DNA of 64,000 nucleotides from Microbispora hainanensis (GTDB taxonomy: Bacteria > Actinomycetota > Actinomycetes > Streptosporangiales > Streptosporangiaceae): assembly GCF_036186745.1 (NCBI RefSeq), contig NZ_CP108086.1, forward strand, positions 2,232,001 to 2,296,000, read 5' to 3'. The translations under genes and the position numbers were made by a program. Positions 54,820-63,714 of this stretch are shown one piece after another. How positions within the stretch are numbered: position 1 is the stretch's first letter; every line of letters begins with the position of its first letter. The notes below the pieces were generated by a model that did not search any database, was not told the origin of the DNA, and worked only from the letters and a program-made list of their open reading frames with translations.

Positions 54820-55803
54820 TCAGTGGCCGGGATGGGCGTCTTCGAGACCATGCCCCGCCGCCGTGCCGGTGGACCGTACGGTGAACGCGGCGGTGTGCAC
54901 GGTGCCGCCGTGCTTGAAGTCGAGGAACAGGCGGTAGTCGCCGCCGCTCGGTGCCGACGCGGCGAAGGTCACCCCGGCCGCCGTCGTGTCCTCCTCGGGA
55001 TGCACGTGCAGGTAGGCCAGGTCGCCCGCACGGATCGCGACGAGGTGGCCCTTGGCGCCCAGGTAGGGCTCGAGATCGCCGACCGGCGTGCCGTCCTTGC
55101 TCACCGTGAACACGAGCTTAGTCACCTGGCCCGCCGTGAGGTCGCCGGCCAGTGTCACCGTGTATCCGTCCACCTGGGCCGTACGTTCCACCGGCGGCAG
55201 CGGCCGGGGCCGGTAGTCGCCGGGGACGAACAGGTCGGCGCCGAGCGTCAGGTCGGGCCCGCCCTCGGGGGCGAAGTCCGCGAACATCCGATAGGCGCCG
55301 GCGTCGGGCAGCGTCAGCGGCACCGACCAGACCCCGTCACCGGCCTCCTCCGGGTGCAGGTGCCAGAAGTCGCCGAGGTCCCTGGAGACCACGATGAAGT
55401 GCAGCTTCTTCTCGTGCTTCACCTGATAGCGGGTCACCGGCGCGCCGTCGGGCCCGTTGACGGTGAAGCGGAAGTCGGTGGCCTTCCCCCGCTTGAGCGT
55501 CGTGGTCAGGGGGACCAGCGTGTAACCGTCCTGGGAGATCTGCAGGCCCGGGGGCGCGCTCGCCACCTCTGAGGTCTGCTCGTGAGCGTGGCCGGGCGCG
55601 GAGCCAGTGTGGTCCGCGGAGCCAGTGTGGTCCGCGGGGCCTGTGGAGTCCGCGGGGCCTGTGGGATCCGTATGGCCGTGGGCGGGGCGCGGGGTCGCGC
55701 GCGGGGGCTCACCGGAGCCCAGCGCGGTCCCCGCGCCCAGCGCCGCCACGAAGATCACGGCGAGGCCCGCGGCGTACGCGCCGAGCCGGGCCGGGGTGTT
55801 CAC
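54820..55803 (-). CDS. Secreted protein with duplicated His-x-His-Pro domains, copper operon
   Basis: A 327-residue exported protein: N-terminal hydrophobic segment ([20 protein letters not shown]) and a His-rich linker with repeats ADHTGS (18-bp units around 55600-55640). Two tandem beta-type domains follow, each with a matching segment: [12 protein letters not shown] and [10 protein letters not shown]. The repeated His-x-His-Pro-Glu-Glu could bind copper outside the membrane. Not assigned to a named family with confidence. Starts at GTG 55803, overlapping the copZ stop, and ends 29 bp before copA. Confidence 0.75.
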   Translation of the reverse strand: MNTPARLGAYAAGLAVIFVAALGAGTALGSGEPPRATPRPAHGHTDPTGPADSTGPADHTGSADHTGSAPGHAHEQTSEVASAPPGLQISQDGYTLVPLTTTLKRGKATDFRFTVNGPDGAPVTRYQVKHEKKLHFIVVSRDLGDFWHLHPEEAGDGVWSVPLTLPDAGAYRMFADFAPEGGPDLTLGADLFVPGDYRPRPLPPVERTAQVDGYTVTLAGDLTAGQVTKLVFTVSKDGTPVGDLEPYLGAKGHLVAIRAGDLAYLHVHPEEDTTAAGVTFAASAPSGGDYRLFLDFKHGGTVHTAAFTVRSTGTAAGHGLEDAHPGH

Positions 55804-56009
55804 GAGACACCCGCCACGTCATATCCGGCCTCCCGGACGGCCGCCACGACGGCCGCGTCGTCCACGCCGCCGTCGCTCTCGACCGTCAGCAGGCCGGTGG
55901 CCAGGTCCACCTGAACGCCGGTCACGCCGGGGACCACGCCGACCTCTTCGCTGACCGAGCTGACGCAGTGGCCGCAGGTCATACCGGTGACGGTGTAGGT
56001 GCTGGTCAT
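55800..56009 (-). CDS. copZ: Copper chaperone CopZ
   Basis: A 69-residue heavy-metal-associated domain: TYTVTGMTCGHCVSSVSEEV, with the CxxC copper site, then VQVDLATGLLTVES. It hands Cu(I) to CopA. AGGAG precedes ATG 56009; a frame extension upstream is ignored because it crosses the operator. Confidence 0.94.
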   Translation of the reverse strand: MTSTYTVTGMTCGHCVSSVSEEVGVVPGVTGVQVDLATGLLTVESDGGVDDAAVVAAVREAGYDVAGVS

Positions 56010-56049
56010 GCCGATCACTCCTGATAACTCGTTCCGCATCGACGGGAAC

Positions 56050-56067
56050 ACCATACCCCCCTATGGT
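56050..56067. promoter_or_regulatory. CsoR-like copper operator
   Basis: ACCATA-CCCCCC-TATGGT, with perfect six-base arms around a C6 core, fits the CsoR-type operator pattern (TACCC...GGGTA-like arms around a G/C tract). It lies 41-58 bp upstream of copZ. No csoR gene is in the window. Confidence 0.75.
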
Positions 56068-56112
56068 ATTTCCGCGTCAAGCCGGACCCCTGGAGAGAAG
56101 GGGCCCAGCGGG

Positions 56113-57399
56113 CTAGAGGAGGTAGCGGAGCCAGAGGTACGGCACGCAGAGGGCCACCGTGACGACGGTGACCACCAGGCCATATTTGGTGAACTGCCAG
56201 AAACTGATCCGCGCGCCGTTGCGCTCGGCGATGCCGAGGATGACGACGTTGGCGGAGGCCCCCACAGCGGTGGCGTTGCCGCCGAGGTCGGCGCCGAGCG
56301 CGAGCGCCCACCACAGCACGTTGTGGTCGCCGGGCACCTGCTGCGCGAGGTCGGCCACGATCGGGCTCATCGTCGCGACGTACGGGATGTTGTCCACGAT
56401 CGCGGACAGTCCGGCCGAGGCCCAGAGCAGGACCATGGTGGTCACGCCGGGCCGCCCGGCCGTCGCCTCCGCCGCCGCCTGCGACACCTGGGCGATCACC
56501 CCCGTCTCGACGAGCGCGCCGACCATCACGAACAGCCCGGCGAAGAACACCAGCGTGGGCCACTCCACCTCGCGGAGCGCGTCCTCGGTGGTGATCTTGG
56601 TGACCAGCACGAGCAGCCCCGCCCCGAGCAGCGCCACGACCGACGGCTCGTAGTGCAACACCGGGTGCAGCACGAACGCCGCGATGACCACGCCGAGCAC
56701 GGACAGGCTCTGCACGAGCATGACCTTGTCCTGGATGGCCGCCCGCTCGTCCAGCTGCATGATCTCGGCCGCCCGCTCGGGGTCGTACCGGAACGCCTTG
56801 CGGAACAGCAGCCGGCACATTCCGATGAAGACCGCCGTCAGCACGATCACCAGCGGGGTGAGGTGGACGAGGAAGTCGTTGAAGGTCAGCCCGGCGCGCG
56901 AGGCGATGATGATGTTCGGCGGGTCGCCGACGAGGGTCGCGGTGCCGCCGATGTTGGACGCCATCGCCTCGGCGATCAGGAACGGCGCGACCGGCAGCGC
57001 GAGCCGTTCGCAGACGAGGAACGTGACCGGCGCGATCAGCAGCACGGTCGTGACGTTGTCCAGCAGCGCCGACGCCCCGGCCGTGATCACCAACAGCAGC
57101 ACCATGAGCCGGAACGGCCGTCCCCTGGCCCGTTTGGCCGCCCAGATGGCGAGATATTCGAAAACGCCGGTCTGCCGCAGCACCCCGACGATGATCATCA
57201 TGCCGAGCAGCAGGAAGACGACGTTCCAGTCCACGCCGGACTCCTGCGAGAAGAACGCGGAGTCGGCCGCGGTCGCGTGGACCAGCAGCATGATCGCGGC
57301 GCCGCCCAGGGCGGCCTTGACCCGGTGGATCTTCTCGCTGGCGATGAGGACGTACGTGGCGACGAAGACGATCGCCGCCAGCCATGCGGTCACCGTCAT
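56113..57399 (-). CDS. ArsB/NhaD-type ion permease (SLC13-like)
   Basis: A 428-residue membrane protein with about eleven helices. VVFLLLGMMIIVGVLRQTGV, ASALLDNVTTVLLIAPVTFL, ASNIGGTATLVGDPPNIIIA and SAIVDNIPYVATMSPIVAD are the hallmark repeats of the IT superfamily; the DN-x-P/T motifs carry the ion. Substrates in the family include arsenite, Na+/H+ and dicarboxylates, and none is indicated here. Its start overlaps the stop of a CBS-domain gene. Confidence 0.9.
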   Translation of the reverse strand: MTVTAWLAAIVFVATYVLIASEKIHRVKAALGGAAIMLLVHATAADSAFFSQESGVDWNVVFLLLGMMIIVGVLRQTGVFEYLAIWAAKRARGRPFRLMVLLLVITAGASALLDNVTTVLLIAPVTFLVCERLALPVAPFLIAEAMASNIGGTATLVGDPPNIIIASRAGLTFNDFLVHLTPLVIVLTAVFIGMCRLLFRKAFRYDPERAAEIMQLDERAAIQDKVMLVQSLSVLGVVIAAFVLHPVLHYEPSVVALLGAGLLVLVTKITTEDALREVEWPTLVFFAGLFVMVGALVETGVIAQVSQAAAEATAGRPGVTTMVLLWASAGLSAIVDNIPYVATMSPIVADLAQQVPGDHNVLWWALALGADLGGNATAVGASANVVILGIAERNGARISFWQFTKYGLVVTVVTVALCVPYLWLRYLL

Positions 57400-57833
57400 G
57401 TGAGCCGCTTCAGCAGCGCGGAGAGCGTGACCGCGCCCAGCAGGCGGTCGCCGTCGAGCACGGCGACCAGCGGGCTGCGGGTGCGCGCCATCAGCGCGCC
57501 GATCTCCAGGAGCGTGGCGTCCGGATCGGTCACCGGAAGCTCGCGCGGCCGTTCCGGCAGCGCCTCGCGGACCGTGCGATCGCCCAGCGCGCGGACGAAC
57601 GCGTCGGCGTGCGCCTCGTCGATCACCCGGGCCAGCGCGGGGTCGTCCTGGCAATAGCGGGGCACGGCCAGGCGCAGCACCTGCGTGCCCGGCAGGATCG
57701 ACACCGGCACGCCGCGCTCGTCCAGCACGATCAGCCCGGGCAGCTCGCGCTCGGCCATGAGGCGGGCGGCGTCGGCCACGGGGGAGTCGAGATCCACGGT
57801 GGGGAACTGCACTACGAGATCCCGGGCACGCAT
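57396..57833 (-). CDS. CBS-domain pair protein
   Basis: A 145-residue protein with two CBS motifs: LVVQFPTVDLDSPVADAARL and the matching LPVTDPDATLLEIGALMART, each ending in a GxLLGAVTL-type strand. CBS pairs bind adenine nucleotides and gate transporters. Its ATGA overlap with the permease gene argues that it regulates that transporter. AGGTGAG precedes ATG 57833. Confidence 0.88.
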   Translation of the reverse strand: MRARDLVVQFPTVDLDSPVADAARLMAERELPGLIVLDERGVPVSILPGTQVLRLAVPRYCQDDPALARVIDEAHADAFVRALGDRTVREALPERPRELPVTDPDATLLEIGALMARTRSPLVAVLDGDRLLGAVTLSALLKRLT

Positions 57834-57951
57834 GCTCTCACCTGCCTGCCACGTGTGGCTGTGCTCATGTCCACCTTCCGGTCGTCGATACGGTCCCCGG
57901 GTAGGGGGGACCCATTCGCCGACCAGACTTCCCGGCACACCCCGCATCAGG

Positions 57952-59529
57952 CTATCGACTGGACAGGCCGTACAAAACCCCTGAAGAGGCGCGGACGAAT
58001 ACCCCCTCGGCGTACGGCAGGCGTCCGAGCGACCCGGCCGGGAGCGGCACCATGCCCCTGAGCGCCTCCGGCACCATCCCCTTGGGCGCCTCCGGCACCA
58101 TCCCCTTGGGCGTCTCCGGCACCATCCCCTTGGGCGCCTCCGGCGCCTCGGTCAGCAGGGCCGAGAAGGCGAGACGGCGTCCGGTGCGTCCCTGGTGCGA
58201 GACGTAGTCGTCCGATCCTGCGAACGTCACCTCTCCCACCGGGGCGAGCCGCGCCAGCGCCGCCTCCACGCTCTCGCCCGGCCGTACGACCGTGGCGGGC
58301 AGGCGGTCGGTCTCGTCGTCGGAGTGGACGAGCACCGCGCCGTCGAGCCGGGCGACCAGGCACACCGTGATCTCCTCGAACCCGGCGCGTACGGCCTCGG
58401 CCGCCAGATCGGCGGGGCGGGGGACGTCCCAGCCGTGCAGGGAGAAGAGCGGCGATCCGGAGACGACAGGGGCGGCGTCTGCAACGGCGTCGATGGCCGT
58501 GTTGTCCGCCGTGTTGTCCGCCGTGTTGTCCGCCACGGGAAGGCCCGGCGGGCGCGTGGCGTCGAGGGCCGCGTCGTGTGCCGCGTTGTTCGCTGCGGGA
58601 AGGCCCGGCGGGGGCGCGGCGTCGATGGTGGCGTCGTGTGCGGCGTTGTTCGCCGTGGGGAGGCCCGGCGGGCGCGCGGCGAGTGCCCGCCGCACGGCCT
58701 CGACGCCCGCCCGTGAGTACGGCACGGTCCGCTCGGGCAGCCGGTCGAACGGAAACCAGGCCAGCTCGGCGCACTTGTGCGGCTCGGCGTTGACCGGTGT
58801 GCCGGTGATGGAGTGCGGCATGAGGAACATCCCGATCCGTGCCGTCCCACCCGCATTGTGGTGATGCATGACGTGGACGACCTCGCAGCCGTCCACCTCG
58901 ATGCCGAGCTCCTCGCGGGCCTCGCGGACGGCGGCGTCCACCACCGACTCCCCCTCCTCCAGATGCCCGGACGGCATGATCTGCCACTCGCCGTCCGCAT
59001 AGCCGGTGCCCTGGCGGCGGCCGAGCAGCACCTTCTCTCCATCGGTGAGCAGCAGGTGCACGTCCACGACCGGCCGATAGCGGCCCGGGGCGTACGTCGC
59101 GGCGTCGAGCAGCTTGGGCAGGGTCGCGGCGTTCGCGGAGATGTACTCCCCCAGCTCGGGCGGGACCATGTTCAGCGTGCGCGCCTCCTCCGGGCGCACC
59201 CGCCGCACCTCGTGCAGGCCGATGTCCGGTTCGAGGAACTCCGGGCCGCTGCGGCGCGACAGGTCGAGCGACACCAGCCGGCAGGCGAAGACCGTGCTCA
59301 GGCGGCCGGGCTCGACAAGGGTGAACACGTGCAGCGCCGGCCCCGCCGTCGCGCCGAGCTCCTCGTCGAGCTCGCGGCGCAGCGCCGCCTCGGGATCGGC
59401 GTCGGTGTCCTCCACCCCGCCGCCCGGCGTGATCCAGTACGGCTCCCGCCCCGCCCGCACACGCCGGAACAGGACGATGTCGTCGCCGTCGAACAGGATG
59501 GCCCGGACGCTGTGCCGTACGGAGGTCAT
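57952..59529 (-). CDS. Tandem NUDIX hydrolase with repeat-filled linkers
   Basis: About 525 residues. The first NUDIX domain holds GGGVEDTDADPEAALRRELD followed by EELGA; the second holds SGHLEEGESVVDAAVREARE followed by ELGIE, so both Nudix boxes are intact. A third, degenerate NUDIX-like region follows (VLVHSDDETDRLPATVVRPG). Between domains 2 and 3 are 60-bp repeats (58487-58680; PPGLPAANNAAHDAALDA), and near the C-terminus 24-bp repeats (58048-58146; EAPKGMVP). Substrates are unknown. ATG 59529 or 59538 could be the start; neither has a strong site. Confidence 0.85.
   Translation of the reverse strand: MTSVRHSVRAILFDGDDIVLFRRVRAGREPYWITPGGGVEDTDADPEAALRRELDEELGATAGPALHVFTLVEPGRLSTVFACRLVSLDLSRRSGPEFLEPDIGLHEVRRVRPEEARTLNMVPPELGEYISANAATLPKLLDAATYAPGRYRPVVDVHLLLTDGEKVLLGRRQGTGYADGEWQIMPSGHLEEGESVVDAAVREAREELGIEVDGCEVVHVMHHHNAGGTARIGMFLMPHSITGTPVNAEPHKCAELAWFPFDRLPERTVPYSRAGVEAVRRALAARPPGLPTANNAAHDATIDAAPPPGLPAANNAAHDAALDATRPPGLPVADNTADNTADNTAIDAVADAAPVVSGSPLFSLHGWDVPRPADLAAEAVRAGFEEITVCLVARLDGAVLVHSDDETDRLPATVVRPGESVEAALARLAPVGEVTFAGSDDYVSHQGRTGRRLAFSALLTEAPEAPKGMVPETPKGMVPEAPKGMVPEALRGMVPLPAGSLGRLPYAEGVFVRASSGVLYGLSSR
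58048..58146. repeat. 24-bp in-frame repeat, four copies
   Basis: CTTGGGCGCCTCCGGCACCA-type units at 58081, 58105 and 58129, encoding EAPKGMVP in the NUDIX protein. Confidence 0.9.
58487..58680. repeat. 60-bp and 12-bp in-frame repeats
   Basis: GGGAAGGCCCGGCGGG-type starts at 58537, 58597 and 58657 (60-bp spacing). GTTGTCCGCCGT is repeated three times at 58501-58535. All in frame in the NUDIX linker. Confidence 0.9.
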
Positions 59530-59638
59530 GCTCCGCATCTTCTCGCGGATGGTCCGGTGGCGGCCCCTGGAAGGGACCGAAATACGGTGAGGAGAGATCT
59601 CCCGCAGGGAGATGCTCCATGAGAAGGGATCCACGGGC

Positions 59639-60574
59639 ATGACCGAAATGACCTACCGGCGGCTGGGGGACTCGGGACTCGTCGTCTCGGCTCTCGGCCT
59701 CGGCGCCAACAACTTCGGCCGCAGGATCGACATCGACGCCACGCGCGCCGTGGTCGACGCGGCGCTCGACGCCGGCGTCACGCTGATCGACACGGCCGAC
59801 ATCTACGGCGAGTCGGAGGCGTACCTCGGTGAGGTGCTGAAGGGGCGGCGTGACCAGGTCGTCATCGCGACCAAGTTCGGCGGCGACCTGAACGGCGCCA
59901 ACGGGCCCGACTGGGGTGCGCGGGCCTCGCGGCGCTACGTCCGCCTGGCGGTCGAGCGGTCCCTGCGCCGCCTCAAGACCGACTGGATCGACCTTTACCA
60001 GCTGCACTTCCCGGACGGTTCCACGCCGATCGAGGAGACCCTGTCGGTGTTGACCGACCTGGTGCGGGAGGGCAAGGTCCGCTATGTGGGCTCGTCCAAC
60101 TTCGCGTCCTGGCAGGTCACCGACGCCGACTGGATCGCCCGCACCCGCGGCTTCGAGCGTTTCGTGAGCGCGCAGAACGAATACAGCCTGCTCGACCGCG
60201 GAGTGGAGCGGGAGCTCGTCCCCGCGCTGCTGCACCACGGCATCGGCCTGCTGCCGTACTTCCCGTTGGCGAACGGCCTGCTCACCGGCAAGTACCGGCG
60301 CGGGGAGGAGCCCCCGGCGGGCACCCGCCTCCAGGGCCGGCCGGAGTATCTGACCGACGCGCGGTTCGAGGTGGTGGAGCGGCTGCAGAAGTTCGCCGAG
60401 CGGCAGGGCGTGACCCTGCTGGACGTCGCGATCGGCGGCCTGCTCGCGCAGCCGGCCGTCTCCTCGGTGATCGCGGGGGCGACCCGGCCCGAGCAGATCA
60501 AGGCCAACGTCGCGGCGGCGGCGTGGCGGCCGGACGACGCGGCGCTGAAGGAGCTCAACGAGATCGCGAGCTGA
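59639..60574 (+). CDS. Aldo/keto reductase
   Basis: A 311-residue (beta/alpha)8 NADPH-dependent reductase. Catalytic tetrad segments: LIDTADIYGESEAYLGEVLK (Asp, Tyr), VIATKFGG (Lys) and DLYQLHFPDG (His). The C-terminal cofactor site is SSVIAGATRPEQIKANVAA. Closest to the voltage-channel-beta-subunit-like/YajO group. GAGAAGGG lies ten bases before ATG 59639. Confidence 0.92.
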   Translation: MTEMTYRRLGDSGLVVSALGLGANNFGRRIDIDATRAVVDAALDAGVTLIDTADIYGESEAYLGEVLKGRRDQVVIATKFGGDLNGANGPDWGARASRRYVRLAVERSLRRLKTDWIDLYQLHFPDGSTPIEETLSVLTDLVREGKVRYVGSSNFASWQVTDADWIARTRGFERFVSAQNEYSLLDRGVERELVPALLHHGIGLLPYFPLANGLLTGKYRRGEEPPAGTRLQGRPEYLTDARFEVVERLQKFAERQGVTLLDVAIGGLLAQPAVSSVIAGATRPEQIKANVAAAAWRPDDAALKELNEIAS

Positions 60575-60584
60575 TAATATGCCG

Positions 60585-60613
60585 TTGTGGCTATATAGCT
60601 GAGCGGGTATGTT
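60585..60613 (+). promoter_or_regulatory. Leaderless promoter of the ArsR gene
   Basis: TTGTGG (60585-60590), 17-bp spacer, TATGTT (60608-60613), with ATG 60621 seven bases further. No ribosome site. CTATATAG in the spacer is palindromic and could be the autoregulatory operator. Confidence 0.5.
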
Positions 60614-60620
60614 CTAGGGC

Positions 60621-60947
60621 ATGTCAGCGACCTTCGACGTACTCGCCGAGCCCGCCAGGCGGCGCATCCTCGACCTGCTGCTCGAACGTCCTCGCCTGGT
60701 CGGGGAGCTCACCGAGCGGCTCGGCCTCACCCAGCCCGGCACTTCCAAGCACCTCAAGGTGCTCAGGGAGGCCGGGCTGGTCCGTGTGCGCAGGGACGCC
60801 CAGCGCCGGTGGTACGAACTGTGTCCCGAGCCGCTCGCCGAGATCGACGCCTGGCTCGCGCCCTATCGGCGGCTGTGGTCGGACAGCTTCGACGCGCTGG
60901 AACGACACCTGGACGCGATGCCCGATCAGTCAGAGGAGACACCGTGA
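60621..60947 (+). CDS. ArsR-family transcriptional regulator
   Basis: A 108-residue winged helix: FDVLAEPARRRILDLLLERP, then TQPGTSKHLKVLREAGLVRV (recognition helix) and RRDAQRRWYELCPEPLAEID. No metal-binding Cys pattern, so it belongs to the group paired with SRPBCC proteins rather than metal sensors. Its stop overlaps the next gene (GTGA). Confidence 0.92.
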   Translation: MSATFDVLAEPARRRILDLLLERPRLVGELTERLGLTQPGTSKHLKVLREAGLVRVRRDAQRRWYELCPEPLAEIDAWLAPYRRLWSDSFDALERHLDAMPDQSEETP

Positions 60948-61816
60948 ACGCGACACTCGGCATGTACGAAGGACAGGCGGCGTTGCGCATGGAGCGCAGG
61001 CTGGCCCACCCCCGGGAGAAGGTCTGGCGGGCGCTCACCGAGCCCGACCGGCTCGGCCAGTGGTTCCCGTTCAAGGTCGTCGAGATGGACCTGCGAGTCG
61101 GCGGGAAGATCGCCTTCGACGGCGGCGGCATGACGATGGACGCCGAGATCACCGAGCTCGACCCGCCCCGCCTGTTCGCCTTCCTGCAGCACGCGCCGCG
61201 GGAGATGCCGCGCGAGGGCGACAACATCCTGCGTTTCGAGCTGCTGCCCGACGAGGGCGGCTGCCTGCTCGTGTTCACCCAGGTCTTCCAGGACCGGCCC
61301 GCCGCCGCGAGCTACGCGTCCGGCTGGCAGGTCTGCCTCGACGCCATGGACGCGATCGTCGGCGGACGGCCCGCGCAGTGGCCCGCGGGGAACTTCGCCC
61401 ACCTCCATGAGGCGTACGTGGAGGCGCTCGGGCTGGCGGAGGGCACGGCCGAGCGGCTGGACGAGAGCCTTGGCGACCAGGCGGGCGGCGGCTGGCGGGT
61501 GCGCTTCGAGCGCCAGCTCACCCGGCCGGTCGAGGAGGTCTGGACGGCCGCCGGCGCGCCCGCCGCGACACCGGGCGCGCCGGTGCCCGGCGGCATCGGC
61601 GAGGGGATCGTCACCGCCGTACGGGAACCCGCTGCCGGGCTTCCCGCGTACGTGGAGTCCGGCGAGCCGGGCAGGCGCGTGCGCTGGGAGCTGTCGCAGG
61701 GCACCGGGCACGGCGCCCGGCTGGTCGTCACCGAGACCGGCCTGCCCGACCCCGACGGGCCGCTGCGGGCGTGGCGGGACCGGATAGAGGCGCTGGCGCG
61801 GGGCCTGCTCGCCTGA
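60944..61816 (+). CDS. SRPBCC (AHSA1-like) protein, two domains
   Basis: A 290-residue protein. Domain 1 (10-150) is a clear AHSA1-type SRPBCC fold: RRLAHPREKVWRALTEPDRL, GQWFPFKVVEMDLRVGGKIA, SGWQVCLDAMDAIVGGR. Domain 2 (from about 185; FERQLTRPVEEVWTA) is a shorter, degenerate repeat. Such proteins bind hydrophobic ligands and are nearly always coupled to an ArsR regulator, as here. AGAGGAG precedes GTG 60944. Confidence 0.9.
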   Translation: MNATLGMYEGQAALRMERRLAHPREKVWRALTEPDRLGQWFPFKVVEMDLRVGGKIAFDGGGMTMDAEITELDPPRLFAFLQHAPREMPREGDNILRFELLPDEGGCLLVFTQVFQDRPAAASYASGWQVCLDAMDAIVGGRPAQWPAGNFAHLHEAYVEALGLAEGTAERLDESLGDQAGGGWRVRFERQLTRPVEEVWTAAGAPAATPGAPVPGGIGEGIVTAVREPAAGLPAYVESGEPGRRVRWELSQGTGHGARLVVTETGLPDPDGPLRAWRDRIEALARGLLA

Positions 61817-61879
61817 GCCCGGCAGGCGCGGCCGTCACCGGTCGAGCATCTCGCGGCCGAGCGGCCGGCGTCCGCTGCC

Positions 61880-62029
61880 GACCCGCTGTGGTCATGGCCG
61901 AGTGGCCGGGTTCGTGGTCGGGTGGCTACGTTCGCGGCTGACCGGGCTGGTGGTTGCGGCCAGGTGGCTACGTTCGCGGCCGACCGGCTGATGGTCGCGG
62001 GCGAGTGGTCACCGCTTGCGGCCGGTCGG
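61880..62029. repeat. Degenerate repeats in a spacer
   Basis: GTGGCTACGTTCGCGGC occurs at about 61922 and 61967 (45-bp spacing), with related GTTGCGGCCAGG and CGCTTGCGGCCG copies. They end at the 3' end of the methyltransferase gene. Confidence 0.75.
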
Positions 62030-62851
62030 TCAACGCTTGCGGCCGACGCCGCCGACCGACCAGACCGTGTCTTTCGGTGGTCGCAGCTCGCCGGGCTCCG
62101 GTCGCCATTCGGGCACCTGGACGAGGCCGGGCTCCACCATTTCCAGGTCGCCGAACAGCGGCAGGATCTCGGCCTGGGTGGGCAGCCGCAGGCGGCCGTC
62201 GTCCTTGACCGCCCATTCGCTGGCGAACAGCAGGGCGAGCCTGTCCGTCACCTCCGGCCGGAGGTCACAGATCGCGTGGCTGATGACCATATAACTGCCG
62301 GGCGCGATCGCCTCGCGCAGCCGTGCGGTGATGGACATCGTGAGGTCGTCGTCGTTGATCGCCGCCAGCACCGAGACGAGCAGGACGCCCACGGGCTCGC
62401 CGAGGTCGACGAGCTCACGCAGCCGCGGATGGGTGAGGATCGAGCCGGGGTCGCGTACGTCGCCGCGGATCACCGCGACGCGTTCGTCGTCCTCCACCAG
62501 CGCCTGGCCGTGGCTGACCACGACCGGGTCGTTGTCCACGTAGACCACGCGGGCGTCGGGAGCGCACTCCTGTGCGATCTCGTGCACGTTGCCCTGGGTC
62601 GGCAGGCCGCAGCCGATGTCGACGAACTGGCGGATCCCGGCCGCGGCCAGGAACCGTACGGCCCTGCGCAGGAACTTCCGCCCCTCGCGGCACATCAGGG
62701 GGAGCTCCGGCGCGATCAGCAGCGCGGCTTCCGCCGCCTCGCGGTCCGCGGCGAAGTTGTCCTTCCCGCCGAGCCAGTAGTCGTAGACCCGGGCCTCGTT
62801 CGGGACGGACGGGTCGAAACCCACAGGCTCGACCGGGGGGAAACCCGGCAT
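62030..62851 (-). CDS. SAM-dependent methyltransferase, DUF574/Methyltransf_19 family
   Basis: A 273-residue protein: PNEARVYDYWLGGKDNFAAD, RQFVDIGCGLPTQGNVHEIA (SAM-binding loop) and ARVVYVDNDPVVVSHGQALV. This family is strongly expanded in sporulating actinomycetes; its substrates are unknown. CGGAGGATC precedes ATG 62851. Confidence 0.93.
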   Translation of the reverse strand: MPGFPPVEPVGFDPSVPNEARVYDYWLGGKDNFAADREAAEAALLIAPELPLMCREGRKFLRRAVRFLAAAGIRQFVDIGCGLPTQGNVHEIAQECAPDARVVYVDNDPVVVSHGQALVEDDERVAVIRGDVRDPGSILTHPRLRELVDLGEPVGVLLVSVLAAINDDDLTMSITARLREAIAPGSYMVISHAICDLRPEVTDRLALLFASEWAVKDDGRLRLPTQAEILPLFGDLEMVEPGLVQVPEWRPEPGELRPPKDTVWSVGGVGRKR

Positions 62852-62942
62852 GATCCTCCGTTCAGGCCTGATCACCGATCTTACCGGTGCAAGACGGGCC
62901 TTGATGAGGATCCGTACGCGCCTGCGAGCGGGCCTTCTCCGG

Positions 62943-63014
62943 AGGTGCTTTCCGGGCGGAGTTTCCCGGCTGGAGGGTGTTGCCAGGCTGGAGGGTGCTT
63001 CCCGGCTGGAGGGA
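62943..63014. repeat. 18-bp tandem repeat upstream of the methyltransferase gene
   Basis: TGCTTCCCGGCTGGAGGG-type units, three and a half copies, between the ATPase stop and the methyltransferase promoter. Confidence 0.8.
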
Positions 63015-63566
63015 TCAGCGGTAGCCGGCGGCCTCGGCCGTGAAGCCGGCCCACACGGCCTTGCCCACGGGACGCAGCCGTGCCCAGCCCCACATGCGGC
63101 TGACCCCGGCGACGACCTGCAGGCCGCGCCCGGTCTCCGCGACGTAGTCGGGCTCGCGCAGCACCGGCGCGTCGTTGCTGGGGTCGGTGACCATGCACAG
63201 CAGCGCGCGGGCCGAGCGGAACATCAACAGGCGCACCGGCAGGGGATGGATGGCCTGGTGCCGCAGGCCGTGGCGCAGCGCGTTGGTGACCAGTTCGCAG
63301 ACCGCGAGCGCGGCGTCGTCGGCGACGTCATCCATGGACCAGGTCTGCAACACCCCGGCGGTGAAACGCCGCGCGGTGCGCGCGGCGAGGCTCTCACGGT
63401 GGAACTCGTGCACCGCCACTTGGGGGACACCACACGGCTCTTCGCCGCAGGTCCAGGGCCAGCGCTTGCCATCCGGAAAGACCTGCTCAAGTGTGCCCAG
63501 CCAGGGGTCCCGGGCACCGCTATCGGCTTCTGCGAGGGAAGCGCGGTCTGTCCGATAACCAGTCAT
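63015..63566 (-). CDS. RsbW-like ATP-binding protein (HATPase_c_2)
   Basis: A 183-residue protein. The C-terminal half is a GHKL ATPase: VCELVTNALRHGLRHQAIHP (N box) and AETGRGLQVVAGVSRMWGWA (G box). Actinomycetes carry dozens of these, often beside DUF397 and XRE genes; some act as anti-sigma kinases. ATG 63566 has AAGG upstream; ATG 63596 is an alternative. Divergent from the DUF397 gene. Confidence 0.85.
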   Translation of the reverse strand: MTGYRTDRASLAEADSGARDPWLGTLEQVFPDGKRWPWTCGEEPCGVPQVAVHEFHRESLAARTARRFTAGVLQTWSMDDVADDAALAVCELVTNALRHGLRHQAIHPLPVRLLMFRSARALLCMVTDPSNDAPVLREPDYVAETGRGLQVVAGVSRMWGWARLRPVGKAVWAGFTAEAAGYR

Positions 63567-63605
63567 TGAGAGCCTTATGAGGTTGATGTCGACCATGTGG
63601 CGGGA

Positions 63606-63665
63606 TGACTCAGTAAGTCATACTGCTCCCATTGATGCTCCTGTGCAAGTACAGATGCACGTGCA
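63606..63665. promoter_or_regulatory. Two dyads between the ATPase and DUF397 genes
   Basis: TGACT-CAGTA-AGTCA (63606-63620) and the perfect TGCACGTGCA (63656-63665), with a further GTGCAA at 63643. Likely binding sites of an XRE regulator encoded elsewhere. Confidence 0.45.
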
Positions 63666-63714
63666 AACGCACGAATGTCGTTGCTTGGGCTGGGATTCCG
63701 AAACGAGGCGCCCC

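Noticed and set aside
52493-54937. Plus-strand open frame of 814 codons
   Set aside because: Antisense to copA, whose motifs are complete.
55999-57657. Plus-strand open frame of 552 codons
   Set aside because: Antisense to the permease and CBS genes; composition is typical of antisense frames.
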